Positions 34,903-43,221 of a DNA stretch of 64,000 bases are shown in pieces. The notes under the pieces are model-generated. The model was given only the letters and a program-made list of their open reading frames with translations, had not been told where the DNA came from and searched no databases. Position 1 is the stretch's first letter. Every line of letters begins with the position of its first letter. Source of the stretch: Paracoccus jeotgali (lineage in GTDB: Bacteria > Pseudomonadota > Alphaproteobacteria > Rhodobacterales > Rhodobacteraceae); NCBI RefSeq assembly GCF_002865605.1, contig NZ_CP025583.1:910501-974500 (forward strand). Direction: 5' to 3'. The position numbers and the translations under genes are program-made.

Positions 34903-34971
34903 CGGGGCCTCCTTCGCCGCCCGCTTCTAGCCTATCGGCGCGGGCGAATGAAAGGGCGGGCGCGGCTGCGC

Positions 34972-36237
34972 TCAGGCGGTCAGGCGGGTGCCGTCATGGC
35001 CGGTGATGGTCAGGTCCAGCAGGCTGCCTTCGGGCATGTCGCGGTCGAAACGCACCTCGGCGAAATGCGCGGTCCGACCCAGGCGCGGGCCCTCGGTCAG
35101 GATGCGGTGGGTGACGCCCCGCTGCGCGTCCAGATGCGCCAGCAGCGCCGCGTCGCCGGCGGCACGCAGACGCGCGGCGCGGTCGCGGATGGCGGTGCCG
35201 TCGACCGCCGGCATCCGCGCGGCGGGCGTGCCATTGCGGGCGGAATAGGGGAAGACATGCAGGAAGGTCAGCCCGCAATCGCGCACCAGGTTCAGCGAGT
35301 TCTGGAACATCGCCTCGGTCTCGGTCGGAAAGCCCGCGATGATGTCGGCGCCAAAGACGATATCGGGGCGCAGGCGGCGGGCATCCTCGCAAAAGCGGAT
35401 GGCGTCGTCGCGCAGATGGCGGCGCTTCATCCGTTTCAGGATCATGTCGTCGCCCGCCTGCAGCGACAGGTGCAGATGCGGCATCAGGCGGGGTTCGGTG
35501 GCCAGCGCCTCCATCAGCCGGTCGTCGGCCTCGATCGAATCGATGCTGCTGATCCGCAGGCGCGGCAGGTCGGGCACCAGCTTGAGGATGCGCATGACCA
35601 GATCGCCCAGACGCGGCGCGGCGGGCAGATCGGCCCCCCACGAGGTCAGATCGACGCCGGTCAGCACGACCTCGTTGAAGCCTCGGTCGCGCAGGCGCTT
35701 GATCTGCTCGACCACGACCCCTGCGGGCACGCTGCGCGAATTGCCGCGGCCATAGGGGATGATGCAGAAGGTGCAGCGATGGTCGCAGCCGTTCTGGACC
35801 TGCACATAGGCGCGATGGCGGCCGAACCCGTCGATCAGGTGCCCGGCGGTCTCGCGCACGGCCATGATGTCATCCACGATGACGCGTTCGGTCTGACCAA
35901 TCAGGTCGGGGGTCAGCCGCGCCCAGCTTTCTGGCTGCATCTTTTCGGCATTGCCCAGCACCCGCGTCACCTCGGGCATGGCGGCGAAGGTTTCGGGCTC
36001 GGTTTGGGCGGCGCAGCCGGTCACGATGATGGGCGCGTCGGGGTGGTCGCGGCGCAGGCGGCGGATGTCCTGACGGGCCTTGCGGACAGCCTCGGCGGTG
36101 ACGGCGCAGGTGTTGACGATGACCGCGCCGGTCAGGCCCGCCGCCTCGGCCATCTCGCGCATCGCTTCGGATTCATAGGCGTTCAGCCGGCAGCCATGGG
36201 TCGAAAAGACCGGCGGGTTGTGGTCCGGCCCGCTCAT
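34972..36237 (-). CDS. mtaB: tRNA t6A37 methylthiotransferase MtaB
   Basis: This encodes 421 residues from ATG 36235-36237; upstream in-frame codons lie inside dapF and are not family-like. UPF0004 N-terminal domain (VFSTHGCRLNAYESEAMREM), radical-SAM cluster motif GCDHRCTFCIIPYGRG (CxxxCxxC) and a C-terminal TRAM-like region (LLDLTITGHDG). It adds a methylthio group to N6-threonylcarbamoyladenosine at position 37 of tRNAs. It overlaps dapF by four bases. Confidence 0.92.
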   Translation of the reverse strand: MSGPDHNPPVFSTHGCRLNAYESEAMREMAEAAGLTGAVIVNTCAVTAEAVRKARQDIRRLRRDHPDAPIIVTGCAAQTEPETFAAMPEVTRVLGNAEKMQPESWARLTPDLIGQTERVIVDDIMAVRETAGHLIDGFGRHRAYVQVQNGCDHRCTFCIIPYGRGNSRSVPAGVVVEQIKRLRDRGFNEVVLTGVDLTSWGADLPAAPRLGDLVMRILKLVPDLPRLRISSIDSIEADDRLMEALATEPRLMPHLHLSLQAGDDMILKRMKRRHLRDDAIRFCEDARRLRPDIVFGADIIAGFPTETEAMFQNSLNLVRDCGLTFLHVFPYSARNGTPAARMPAVDGTAIRDRAARLRAAGDAALLAHLDAQRGVTHRILTEGPRLGRTAHFAEVRFDRDMPEGSLLDLTITGHDGTRLTA

Positions 36238-37052
36238 CCGCGCCACACGCCGTCGAAGATATGGGCGGTGCGCGCGGTCATCCAGACCCCGTCCTCGCGC
36301 CAGTCGATCATGATCTCGCCCCCCGGCACATGCACCGTGACCTGCCGTTCGGTCAGCCCGCGCCGGGCCGCGGCCACCGCCGCCGCGCAGGAACACGACC
36401 CCGAGGCCAGCGTCGGCCCGGTCCCGCGTTCCCAGATCCGCAGCCGGATCGCGTCGCGCGACAGCACCTGCACGATTTCGACATTGGTCCGTTCCGGGTA
36501 AAGCGGGTGGTGTTCGTGTTCCGCGCCAAAGCGTTCCAGATCGACCGCGTCGGCATCGGGGACGAAAAAGGTCAGATGCGGGTTGCCCATGCCGGTCGCG
36601 ACCGGATCGCCGGGGATCGGCAGATGGTCGATGTCGACGTCATGCGACAGCGGGATCGCGCGCCAGTCGAGCACCGGCGGCCCCATGTTGACACGGGTCA
36701 GGCCCGCGCCCGCATCCTCGGCCTCAAGCACTGCGTGATCGGTCCGCAGCCGCAGGCGGGGCTTGCCGGTCGCGTCGATCAGCCAGCGCGCGATGCAGCG
36801 CGTGGCGTTCCCGCAAGCGGCCGAGCGCGAACCATCGGCGTTGAAAAACACCAGCCGCGCATCCGCGCCCGCGTCGTCGTGATCGACGGTCGCAAGCTGG
36901 TCGAAGCCGACGCCGAAACGGCGGTCGGCCATGGCCGCCACGGTCGCGGCATCGGGCGCGTTCATGCCGTGACGCAGGTCGAGGACGACGAAATCATTGC
37001 CGAGCCCGTGCATCTTCATGAAGGGCAGGCCGGGGGTGCGCGCGTGTTCCAT
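36234..37052 (-). CDS. dapF: Diaminopimelate epimerase DapF, catalytic Cys2 position reads Ser
   Basis: This encodes 272 residues from ATG 37052; 37061 is an alternative. It has DapF halves with KMHGLGNDFVVLD, FNADGSRSAACGNATRC (first catalytic Cys, residue ~80) and GNPHLTFFV. In Escherichia coli the second catalytic Cys (217) lies in QACGSGACA; here the matching stretch reads LASGSCSCA, so that position is Ser, with Cys three and five residues later. The enzyme converts LL- to meso-diaminopimelate for lysine and peptidoglycan. It precedes and overlaps mtaB. Confidence 0.85.
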   Translation of the reverse strand: MEHARTPGLPFMKMHGLGNDFVVLDLRHGMNAPDAATVAAMADRRFGVGFDQLATVDHDDAGADARLVFFNADGSRSAACGNATRCIARWLIDATGKPRLRLRTDHAVLEAEDAGAGLTRVNMGPPVLDWRAIPLSHDVDIDHLPIPGDPVATGMGNPHLTFFVPDADAVDLERFGAEHEHHPLYPERTNVEIVQVLSRDAIRLRIWERGTGPTLASGSCSCAAAVAAARRGLTERQVTVHVPGGEIMIDWREDGVWMTARTAHIFDGVWRG

Positions 37053-37148
37053 GCGCCGCATATAAGGCCGCAAAAAGTTTTTCGCCAGAACCGATCTTTT
37101 GCGCTTGACCCCATCGGCGGCCAAATCTAGGTAAGCGCCCTGAAGAGT

Positions 37149-37224
37149 GGGCCCGTAGCTCAGTTGGTAGAGCAACTGACTTTTAATCAGTGGGTCACAG
37201 GTTCGAATCCTGTCGGGCTCACCA
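37149..37224 (+). tRNA. tRNA-Lys (anticodon TTT)
   Basis: This is a 76-base cloverleaf with encoded CCA. The acceptor stem GGGCCCG pairs with CGGGCTC, the D-arm is GCTCAGTTGGTAGAGC, the anticodon loop CTTTTAA gives TTT, and the T-arm is CAGGTTCGAATCCTG. It is divergent from dapF. Confidence 0.96.
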
Positions 37225-37355
37225 TTTTCATCAACAGCTTGCGGGGCGGTCGTCGCCCTGGCGTTGCGGCGGATCGCGCGTTATTGCGCCCGCCGGATGG
37301 GTGGTCATTGCCTCTTCGCTGCGTGACCTAAATCCCCGCTTTGGCTCCGCCCCGG

Positions 37356-38399
37356 TTACTCTTGCCCGACGCAGATCTGCTGCAGCGTGATCCAATCGCG
37401 TTCGTCCAGCGCGGGCGGATAGGGGTGGCTGCGGAAGGGATCGGATTCGGTCAGCGCGACGGCGCGGGTGCCGCTGTCGGGCAGCGTCTCGGCATAGGGG
37501 CTGCTGGGCAGCTTGGCCGCCGCGAACCCCTCCAGCAGCCGTCGTTCCGAGGCGCGCTTCGGGGGCTGGGACAGCAGCGCCTCACCATAACCCTGCCAGA
37601 CATCGGGGCGCAGCGTCCCGCGCGTCAGCAGGCCGAGGATCTGCGAAAACGGCACCTGCGCCAGCGCCTCGACCATCGGATCGGTTTCGGCGGCGGTCAG
37701 ATAAGCGGCGAGCATGTGGCCCGCCAGCGCCTCGGGCTCGGACTGGTCGCGGATCAGCGCGTGATCGACGGCAAGGACATGGCCGGGCAGCATGATGGCG
37801 CCCGGCAACCCCTCGCGCAGCACGGCGATGCGGGCGCCCGCCGGCAGACCGATGCGCTTGGCTAAGAGATGCAACGAGCCAGCGGCCGCGGGATCGGCGC
37901 AGGGCGCGCCCGTGGTCCGGCTCATGTCGCGCAGGATGGCGAGGCCGATCTGCTGACGCTCGGCCGCAGGCGTGATCCGCGCCGCATGGCTGCGCATCGC
38001 GCCGGGCAGCCACACCGCGCCGGCCAGCAGCATCACCAGCACCGCGCCCGCCATCAGCCCGCCGCGCAGGCGCCCCGGATGGGGCCGCCGCGCGGCGATG
38101 GCGGCCTGCACGCGGCCGATGGCGTCGATCATCCAGCGATCATCGACCTCCAGCGATTCAAAGGGGCCGTCGCCTTCGGCCGCGACGGGAACATAGACCG
38201 CCGGACGGGTGCCGGGATTCATCCGTTTCACCGCCGGCAGCGACCAATGGGCCAGCGGCGCGTCGGATTTGGGATCGGAGAGGATCAGCGTCGCCTCGCC
38301 GATCGAGACGACCACCTCGCGCAATTGCGCGTCCGGCGCCGGGCGCCAGCTGCCCGGTGCTTCCAGCCGCTGAAACTGCCTGAGCGCCGTCGAACGCAT
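37356..38399 (-). CDS. Membrane protein with degenerate M48-like peptidase domain
   Basis: This encodes 347 residues. The N-terminal ~110 residues are cytosolic (beta-rich, LRQFQRLEAPGSWRPAPDAQ), followed by one membrane helix near 115-135 (LMAGAVLVMLLAGAVWLPGA). The rest resembles an M48 metallopeptidase domain (IMLPGHVLAVDHALIRDQSE, then EALAGHMLAAYL), but the HExxH zinc motif is lost (GHMLAAYL instead). It ends WITLQQICVGQ like Rhodobacteraceae relatives. It is likely an inactive, pseudo-peptidase membrane protein. It lies between tRNA-Lys and rpoH on the rpoH strand; its function is unknown. Confidence 0.5.
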   Translation of the reverse strand: MRSTALRQFQRLEAPGSWRPAPDAQLREVVVSIGEATLILSDPKSDAPLAHWSLPAVKRMNPGTRPAVYVPVAAEGDGPFESLEVDDRWMIDAIGRVQAAIAARRPHPGRLRGGLMAGAVLVMLLAGAVWLPGAMRSHAARITPAAERQQIGLAILRDMSRTTGAPCADPAAAGSLHLLAKRIGLPAGARIAVLREGLPGAIMLPGHVLAVDHALIRDQSEPEALAGHMLAAYLTAAETDPMVEALAQVPFSQILGLLTRGTLRPDVWQGYGEALLSQPPKRASERRLLEGFAAAKLPSSPYAETLPDSGTRAVALTESDPFRSHPYPPALDERDWITLQQICVGQE

Positions 38400-38448
38400 C
38401 CTGCCCTGCCCTGTTTTCAGGCCAGCATGGGATGCACCGGGCGCGGCG

Positions 38449-39354
38449 TCAATCGTCGCTGCCGATCTTCATGCCCTTGTCGCGGGCGAGATCCCGCATC
38501 CGGTCCTGCAGTTTCTCGAAGGCGCGGACCTCGATCTGACGAATGCGCTCGCGCGAGACCTCGTAGCGGCCCGAGAGTTCCTCGAGCGTGAGGGGATCGT
38601 CGCGCAGTCGCCGCTCCATCAGGATGTCCTTTTCGCGGTCGTTCAGCACGTCCATCGCCTCGATCAGCATCTCGCGTCGGGTGTCGAGTTCTTGGCTTTC
38701 GGCATAGGATTCCGCCTGGTTGGCGTCCTCGTCTTCCAGCCAGTCCTGCCATTGCGCGGTGGAATCGCCGTCGGCCGAGCCGATGGTCGCGTTCAGCGAC
38801 GCGTCCGCCCCGGCCATGCGGCGGTTCATCTCGATCACTTCGCGTTCGGTGACGTTCAGGTCATGGGCGATCTGGGCCACGTTTTCCGGGCGCAGATCGC
38901 CTTCCTCCATCGCACCGATGCGGTTTTTCGCCTTGCGCAGGTTGAAGAACAGCTTTTTCTGGCCCGAGGTGGTGCCCATCTTGACCAGCGACCATGACCG
39001 CAGGATGTATTCCTGGATGCTGGCCCGGATCCACCACATCGCATAGGTCGCCAGCCGGAAGCCGCGTTCGGGGTCGAAGCGCTTGACCGCCTGCATCAGC
39101 CCGACATTGGCCTCGGAAATCACCTCGGCCTGCGGCAGGCCGTAGCCGCGATAGCCCATGGCGATCTTGGCCGCCAGACGCAGGTGGCTGGTCACCATCT
39201 TGTGCGCCGCCTCACTGTCGCCGTGATCGACCCAGGCCTTGGCCAGCATGTATTCCTCTTCCGGCTCGAGCAGCGGAAACTTGCGGATTTCCTGCAGATA
39301 GCGGTTCAGCCCCTGTTCGGGGCTGGGCGCGGGAAGTCTGGTGTAATTGGCCAT
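38449..39354 (-). CDS. rpoH: RNA polymerase heat-shock sigma factor RpoH
   Basis: This encodes 301 residues from ATG 39354. It is a group 3 sigma with region 2 (ATYAMWWIRASIQEYILRSW), the RpoH box GQKKLFFNLRKAKN, and region 4 (LTLEELSGRYEVSRERIRQI). Alphaproteobacteria often have two RpoH; this fits the RpoH1 type for heat-shock genes. It follows rluD by 19 bases on the same strand, an arrangement common in Rhodobacteraceae. Turnover control through DnaK/FtsH is known in the family and is not visible here. Confidence 0.92.
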   Translation of the reverse strand: MANYTRLPAPSPEQGLNRYLQEIRKFPLLEPEEEYMLAKAWVDHGDSEAAHKMVTSHLRLAAKIAMGYRGYGLPQAEVISEANVGLMQAVKRFDPERGFRLATYAMWWIRASIQEYILRSWSLVKMGTTSGQKKLFFNLRKAKNRIGAMEEGDLRPENVAQIAHDLNVTEREVIEMNRRMAGADASLNATIGSADGDSTAQWQDWLEDEDANQAESYAESQELDTRREMLIEAMDVLNDREKDILMERRLRDDPLTLEELSGRYEVSRERIRQIEVRAFEKLQDRMRDLARDKGMKIGSDD

Positions 39355-39373
39355 GTCCTGTCCTCTCAGCGTC

Positions 39374-40417
39374 TCAACGCTGCGTCGCGGCATCGGTTCC
39401 GCGCAGTTGCGCCAGCAAAAGCTGCATATCCTGCGGCAGATCGGATTGCAGGTCCAGCCGCTGACCGCTGACCGGATGGATGAACCCCAGACGCGCCGCG
39501 TGCAGCGCCTGACGGGGGAAGGCCTGCACGGCCTCGGCCACCTCACCCAGCGCGCGGACCGAGGCGCGGCGGGCGCCGCCATAGACCGGGTCGCCGATCA
39601 GCCCCAGCCCGGCATGGGCCATGTGAACGCGGATCTGGTGCGTGCGCCCGGTTTCCAGCCGACACTCGACCAGCATGGCAGCGGGCGGTGTGCCGAACGC
39701 CTCGAGCATCCGGGCCCGCGTCACCGCGTGGCGGCCGCGCTCGCCGTTGAAATGCACCGCCTGCCGCTGGCGGTCATGCGGGTGACGGTCCAGCCGCGAG
39801 GTGATCTTCAGCACCCCGCCCGGCTCGAAACTGACGCCGCGGGTGCCGCGCAGCCGGGCGTCGCCGGGGTCGATGATGCCATGCGCCAGCGCCAGATAGG
39901 CGCGGTCGACGCTATGCGCCTCGAACTGGGCGGCGAGGCCGTGATGGGCGCGGTCGGATTTCGCCGCGACCAGCAGGCCGGATGTATCCTTGTCGATGCG
40001 GTGGACGATGCCCGGCCGCATCTCGCCGCCGATCCCCGACAGGCTGCCCGCGCAGTGATGCAGCAGCGCGTTGACCAGCGTGCCGTCGCGGCTGCCGGGG
40101 GCGGGGTGGACGACCATGCCCGCCGGCTTGTCGATCACGATGATGTCATCATCTTCATACGCGACGGTCAGGTCGATCTGCTGCGGCAGGGTCTCTACAC
40201 TTTCCGGCGGGGGCAGGGCGATGCGCCAGACCTGTCCCGGCAGGACGCGGACGCGCGGCCCCGCCGCCACCCCGTCCGGCCCCGACACCGCGCCGTCGGC
40301 GATCAGCCGGGCGAGACGCGAACGCGACAATGCCGCTTCGGCTGGCACAAGTGCGGCAAGCACCTTATCAAGGCGGTCGGACATACCTTCTGGAACGGTC
40401 AGGACAAGATCACTCAT
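39374..40417 (-). CDS. rluD: Ribosomal large-subunit pseudouridine synthase RluD
   Basis: This encodes 347 residues from ATG 40417. An N-terminal S4 domain (RLDKVLAALVPAEAALSRSR) is followed by the pseudouridine synthase core: DDIIVIDKPAGMVVHPAPGS and HRIDKDTSGLLV with the catalytic Asp, plus LETGRTHQIRVH. It makes pseudouridines in helix 69 of 23S rRNA. Its start codon overlaps that of the divergent DUF6476 gene by two bases, so its upstream signals lie inside that gene. Confidence 0.9.
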   Translation of the reverse strand: MSDLVLTVPEGMSDRLDKVLAALVPAEAALSRSRLARLIADGAVSGPDGVAAGPRVRVLPGQVWRIALPPPESVETLPQQIDLTVAYEDDDIIVIDKPAGMVVHPAPGSRDGTLVNALLHHCAGSLSGIGGEMRPGIVHRIDKDTSGLLVAAKSDRAHHGLAAQFEAHSVDRAYLALAHGIIDPGDARLRGTRGVSFEPGGVLKITSRLDRHPHDRQRQAVHFNGERGRHAVTRARMLEAFGTPPAAMLVECRLETGRTHQIRVHMAHAGLGLIGDPVYGGARRASVRALGEVAEAVQAFPRQALHAARLGFIHPVSGQRLDLQSDLPQDMQLLLAQLRGTDAATQR

Positions 40418-40781
40418 GACAGGCGACATAAACCAGCCGCGCGACCTGCGCGAGACGGAACTGCGCGATCCCTCGCGCGAACTCGAGCCGGGGCAGCAGA
40501 TCATTCCGCATGTGCTGTTTCTGAAATTGCTGGTCGGCGGGCTGGCGGTGGCGATGGTGCTGGGGCTGGCGGTCATCGCCGTGGTGATGTGGCTGCAGCT
40601 GCGCACCCCGCCGCTGCCGCAACTGCCCGCGACCATCAGCCTGCCCGAAGGCCAGACCGCCGAGGCCGTGACCTTCGGCCGCAACCTGCTGGCGGTGGTG
40701 ACCGACGCGGGCGAAATCCTGGTCTATAACCGAGACGGCAGCCTGCAGCAGCGGGTGACGCTGGATCAGCCGGCGCAATAG
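40416..40781 (+). CDS. DUF6476-like membrane protein
   Basis: This encodes 121 residues. One membrane helix (LKLLVGGLAVAMVLGLAVIA, residues ~35-57) is followed by a short periplasmic beta-rich part (ISLPEGQTAEAVTFGRNLLA). It matches the Rhodobacteraceae DUF6476 proteins that sit divergent from rluD. It could sense or bind something in the periplasm, but no function is known. Its start codon (40416-40418) overlaps the rluD start codon on the other strand. Confidence 0.7.
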   Translation: MTGDINQPRDLRETELRDPSRELEPGQQIIPHVLFLKLLVGGLAVAMVLGLAVIAVVMWLQLRTPPLPQLPATISLPEGQTAEAVTFGRNLLAVVTDAGEILVYNRDGSLQQRVTLDQPAQ

Positions 40782-40814
40782 CGCCGGCGAGACGCCCCGA
40801 ACCGGCGCGCGGGG

Positions 40815-41090
40815 TCAGCCCTGCGCGTCGCTCGGCGTCGAATTGCCGCGCGGTGCTGCGTCGAGCGCGTCGAGCCGGGCCTTCAGCTCGGCATTTTCGG
40901 TGCGGGCCTTGATCGCCATGTCGCGGACGGCGTCGAATTCCTCGCGCGTGACCAGATTACGCTCGGCAAGCCAGCGGTCGATCCACGAGTTGAAGGCGGT
41001 CTCTGCTTCGGATCGCGCGCCCTGGGCCACGCCCATCGCGTTTGTCATCATCCGTGACATGTCGTCGAAAAACTTGTTCTGGCCGGTCAT
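40815..41090 (-). CDS. UbiK-like (BMFP) accessory protein
   Basis: This encodes 91 residues, strongly helical: KFFDDMSRMMTNAMGVAQGA and a coiled-coil LVTREEFDAVRDMAIKARTE near the C-terminus. It fits the BMFP/UbiK family, which helps assemble the ubiquinone synthesis enzymes or acts as a membrane-fusing coiled-coil protein. It is divergent from lgt. Confidence 0.7.
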   Translation of the reverse strand: MTGQNKFFDDMSRMMTNAMGVAQGARSEAETAFNSWIDRWLAERNLVTREEFDAVRDMAIKARTENAELKARLDALDAAPRGNSTPSDAQG

Positions 41091-41293
41091 TGCTGCCTCT
41101 TGAATGCGCTGTGGCGGGTCGCGCCTATATGGGGCAGCCCGCCCGCGCGTTCAACGGCTGACATGGGCGCGCGCCGATCACGGGGCGCGCGGGGCAGGGG
41201 CGGCACGGGCCGGGATCGCAGTTGACACCGGGGGCGCGGCGGCTAGCGTGCGCGCAGCCCCGAACGCCCCTGCCGGGCACGACAAGGACCGCC

Positions 41294-42157
41294 ATGATCG
41301 CCTTTCCCGATATCAGCCCCGAGATCTTCACCATCCGGCTTGGCGGGATCGAACTGGCGCTGCGCTGGTATGCGCTCGCCTATCTGGCCGGTCTGGTGCT
41401 GGGCGCGCTGGCGATCTGGCGGCTGATGAAATCCGATCACCTGTGGGGCGACGCCGCCCCCATGCCGGCGAACCGGGTCGAGGATCTGCTGACCTGGGTC
41501 ATCGCCGGGGTGGTGATCGGCGGGCGGCTGGGCTTCGTGCTGTTCTATCAGCCCGGCTATTACCTGTCCCACCCGTTCGAGATCGTGAAGGTCTGGCAGG
41601 GCGGCATGTCCTTTCACGGCGGCTTTCTGGGCACCGTCATCGCCGCCTGGTGGTGGGCGCGGCGCAACGGCGTCGATCCGCTGCGGCTGGCCGACGCCAT
41701 GGCCATCGCCGCGCCGATCGGGCTGTTCTTCGGCAGGCTCGCGAATTTCGTCAATGCCGAGCTGTGGGGCCGCCCCACCGACATGCCCTGGGGCGTGATC
41801 TTCCCCGGCGCGGCGGCCCAGGACTGCCCCGGCGTGGTCGGCCCCTGCGCCCGCCACCCCAGCCAGCTCTACGAGGCCGGGCTGGAAGGGCTGGTCCTGG
41901 GGCTGGTCCTGCTGGTGCTGCTGCGGCGCGGCGCGCTGCGGCGGCCGGGGCTGCTTCTGGGCGTGTTTCTGGCCGGCTATGCGGCGGCCCGCATCTTTGT
42001 CGAGTTCTTCCGCGTGGCCGATGTCCAGTTCATCACCCCCGACAACCCGCTGGGCCGGGTGGCGCTGGGGATGAGCATGGGACAGCTTTTGTCGCTGCCG
42101 ATGCTGGCGCTGGGGCTGTGGCTGGTCGTCCGCGCGCTTAACCGCCCGCCCCGATGA
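41294..42157 (+). CDS. lgt: Prolipoprotein diacylglyceryl transferase Lgt
   Basis: This encodes 287 residues from ATG 41294. It is an integral membrane protein with seven helices and the Lgt signature GRLANFVNAELWGRPTD, plus HGGFLG (catalytic His region) and ARHPSQLYEAGLEG. It transfers diacylglycerol to the lipobox Cys of prolipoproteins. Its stop overlaps the next start by four bases, so midA is likely coupled. The N-terminal MIAFPDISPEIFTIRLGGIE is typical of Rhodobacteraceae Lgt. Confidence 0.93.
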   Translation: MIAFPDISPEIFTIRLGGIELALRWYALAYLAGLVLGALAIWRLMKSDHLWGDAAPMPANRVEDLLTWVIAGVVIGGRLGFVLFYQPGYYLSHPFEIVKVWQGGMSFHGGFLGTVIAAWWWARRNGVDPLRLADAMAIAAPIGLFFGRLANFVNAELWGRPTDMPWGVIFPGAAAQDCPGVVGPCARHPSQLYEAGLEGLVLGLVLLVLLRRGALRRPGLLLGVFLAGYAAARIFVEFFRVADVQFITPDNPLGRVALGMSMGQLLSLPMLALGLWLVVRALNRPPR

Positions 42158-43221
42158 CGCCTCTGGCAGCGGTGATCGCGGACGAGATCCGCAGCAGCGG
42201 CCCGATGAGCCTGTCGCGCTATATGGAGCTGTGCCTGCTGCATCCCCGGCACGGCTATTACTCGACCCGCGACCCCTTCGGCGCGCAGGGCGATTTCGTC
42301 ACCGCGCCCGAGATCAGCCAGATCTTCGGCGAGCTTCTGGGGCTGTGGCTGGCGCAGGTCTGGCTGGATCAGGGCCGACCCGCCCCCTTTACGCTGGCCG
42401 AGATCGGGCCGGGGCGCGGGACGCTGATGCAGGATGCGCGGCGCGCCTTGCGCGTCGTGCCCGGCATGGGCGATGCCGCACGGCTGCATCTGGTCGAGGC
42501 CTCGCCCCATCTGCGCGCGGTGCAGCAGCAGCGTCTGGGCGCGGTGACGCATCTGGACGACATTACCCAACTGCCGCAAGCGCCGCTGTTCCTGATCGCG
42601 AACGAGTTTCTGGACGCGCTGCCGATCCAGCAGTTCCGGCGCGTGGCAGGCGGCTGGGCCGAATCGCTGGTCGGGCTGGCGGGGGATGGCACGCTGCGCC
42701 CCGGTCTGGGGCCGGTGCTGGATCTGGACCTGCCGGGCGAACCCGGCGACGTCATCGAGCGTTGCCCGGCCGCCCCGACCATTATCGGCCAGATCGCGGC
42801 GCGGGTCGCGCAGCATGGCGGTGCGGCGCTGCTGGTCGATTACGGCGGCTGGAACGGGCGCGGCGACACGTTTCAGGCGCTGTCCCGGCACAAACCCGTC
42901 GATCCCTTTGCCGCGCCGGGAACCGCCGATCTGACCGCGCATGTCGATTTCGCGCCGCTCGCCATGGCCGCCGCGGCCGAGGGCTGCGCGGTGGGCTTCA
43001 CCAGCCAGGGCGAGCTGCTGACCGCGCTGGGGATCGAGGCCCGCGCCGCGCGGCTGACGGCGGCGGGCGACAAGGGCGCGGCCGAGGCTGCAAGACGCTT
43101 GACCCATCCCGATTCGATGGGACAGTTGTTCAAGGCGCTGGCCATCTGGCCGGCCGCCGCGCCGTCCCCGCCGGGCTTTTTGGCCCTTGGCGGGGCGGCC
43201 CTAGCAGGCAGGGGCATATGA
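42154..43221 (+). CDS. SAM-dependent methyltransferase of the MidA/NDUFAF7 family
   Basis: This encodes 355 residues from ATG 42154, overlapping lgt. It has the MidA pattern MSLSRYMELCLLHPRHGYYS, GAQGDFVTAPEISQIFGELL and LAEIGPGRGTLMQDARRALR (SAM-binding glycine motif), then IANEFLDALPIQQF. Mitochondrial NDUFAF7 methylates an arginine of complex I; bacterial members probably act likewise on NuoD. It is followed directly by pgeF with a four-base overlap. Confidence 0.85.
   Translation: MTPLAAVIADEIRSSGPMSLSRYMELCLLHPRHGYYSTRDPFGAQGDFVTAPEISQIFGELLGLWLAQVWLDQGRPAPFTLAEIGPGRGTLMQDARRALRVVPGMGDAARLHLVEASPHLRAVQQQRLGAVTHLDDITQLPQAPLFLIANEFLDALPIQQFRRVAGGWAESLVGLAGDGTLRPGLGPVLDLDLPGEPGDVIERCPAAPTIIGQIAARVAQHGGAALLVDYGGWNGRGDTFQALSRHKPVDPFAAPGTADLTAHVDFAPLAMAAAAEGCAVGFTSQGELLTALGIEARAARLTAAGDKGAAEAARRLTHPDSMGQLFKALAIWPAAAPSPPGFLALGGAALAGRGI

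Noticed and set aside
32215..36501. Very long open frame of ~1428 codons on the plus strand
   Set aside because: It is the antisense of mutS, mtaB and dapF, whose motifs are intact. High GC content removes stop codons on the opposite strand.
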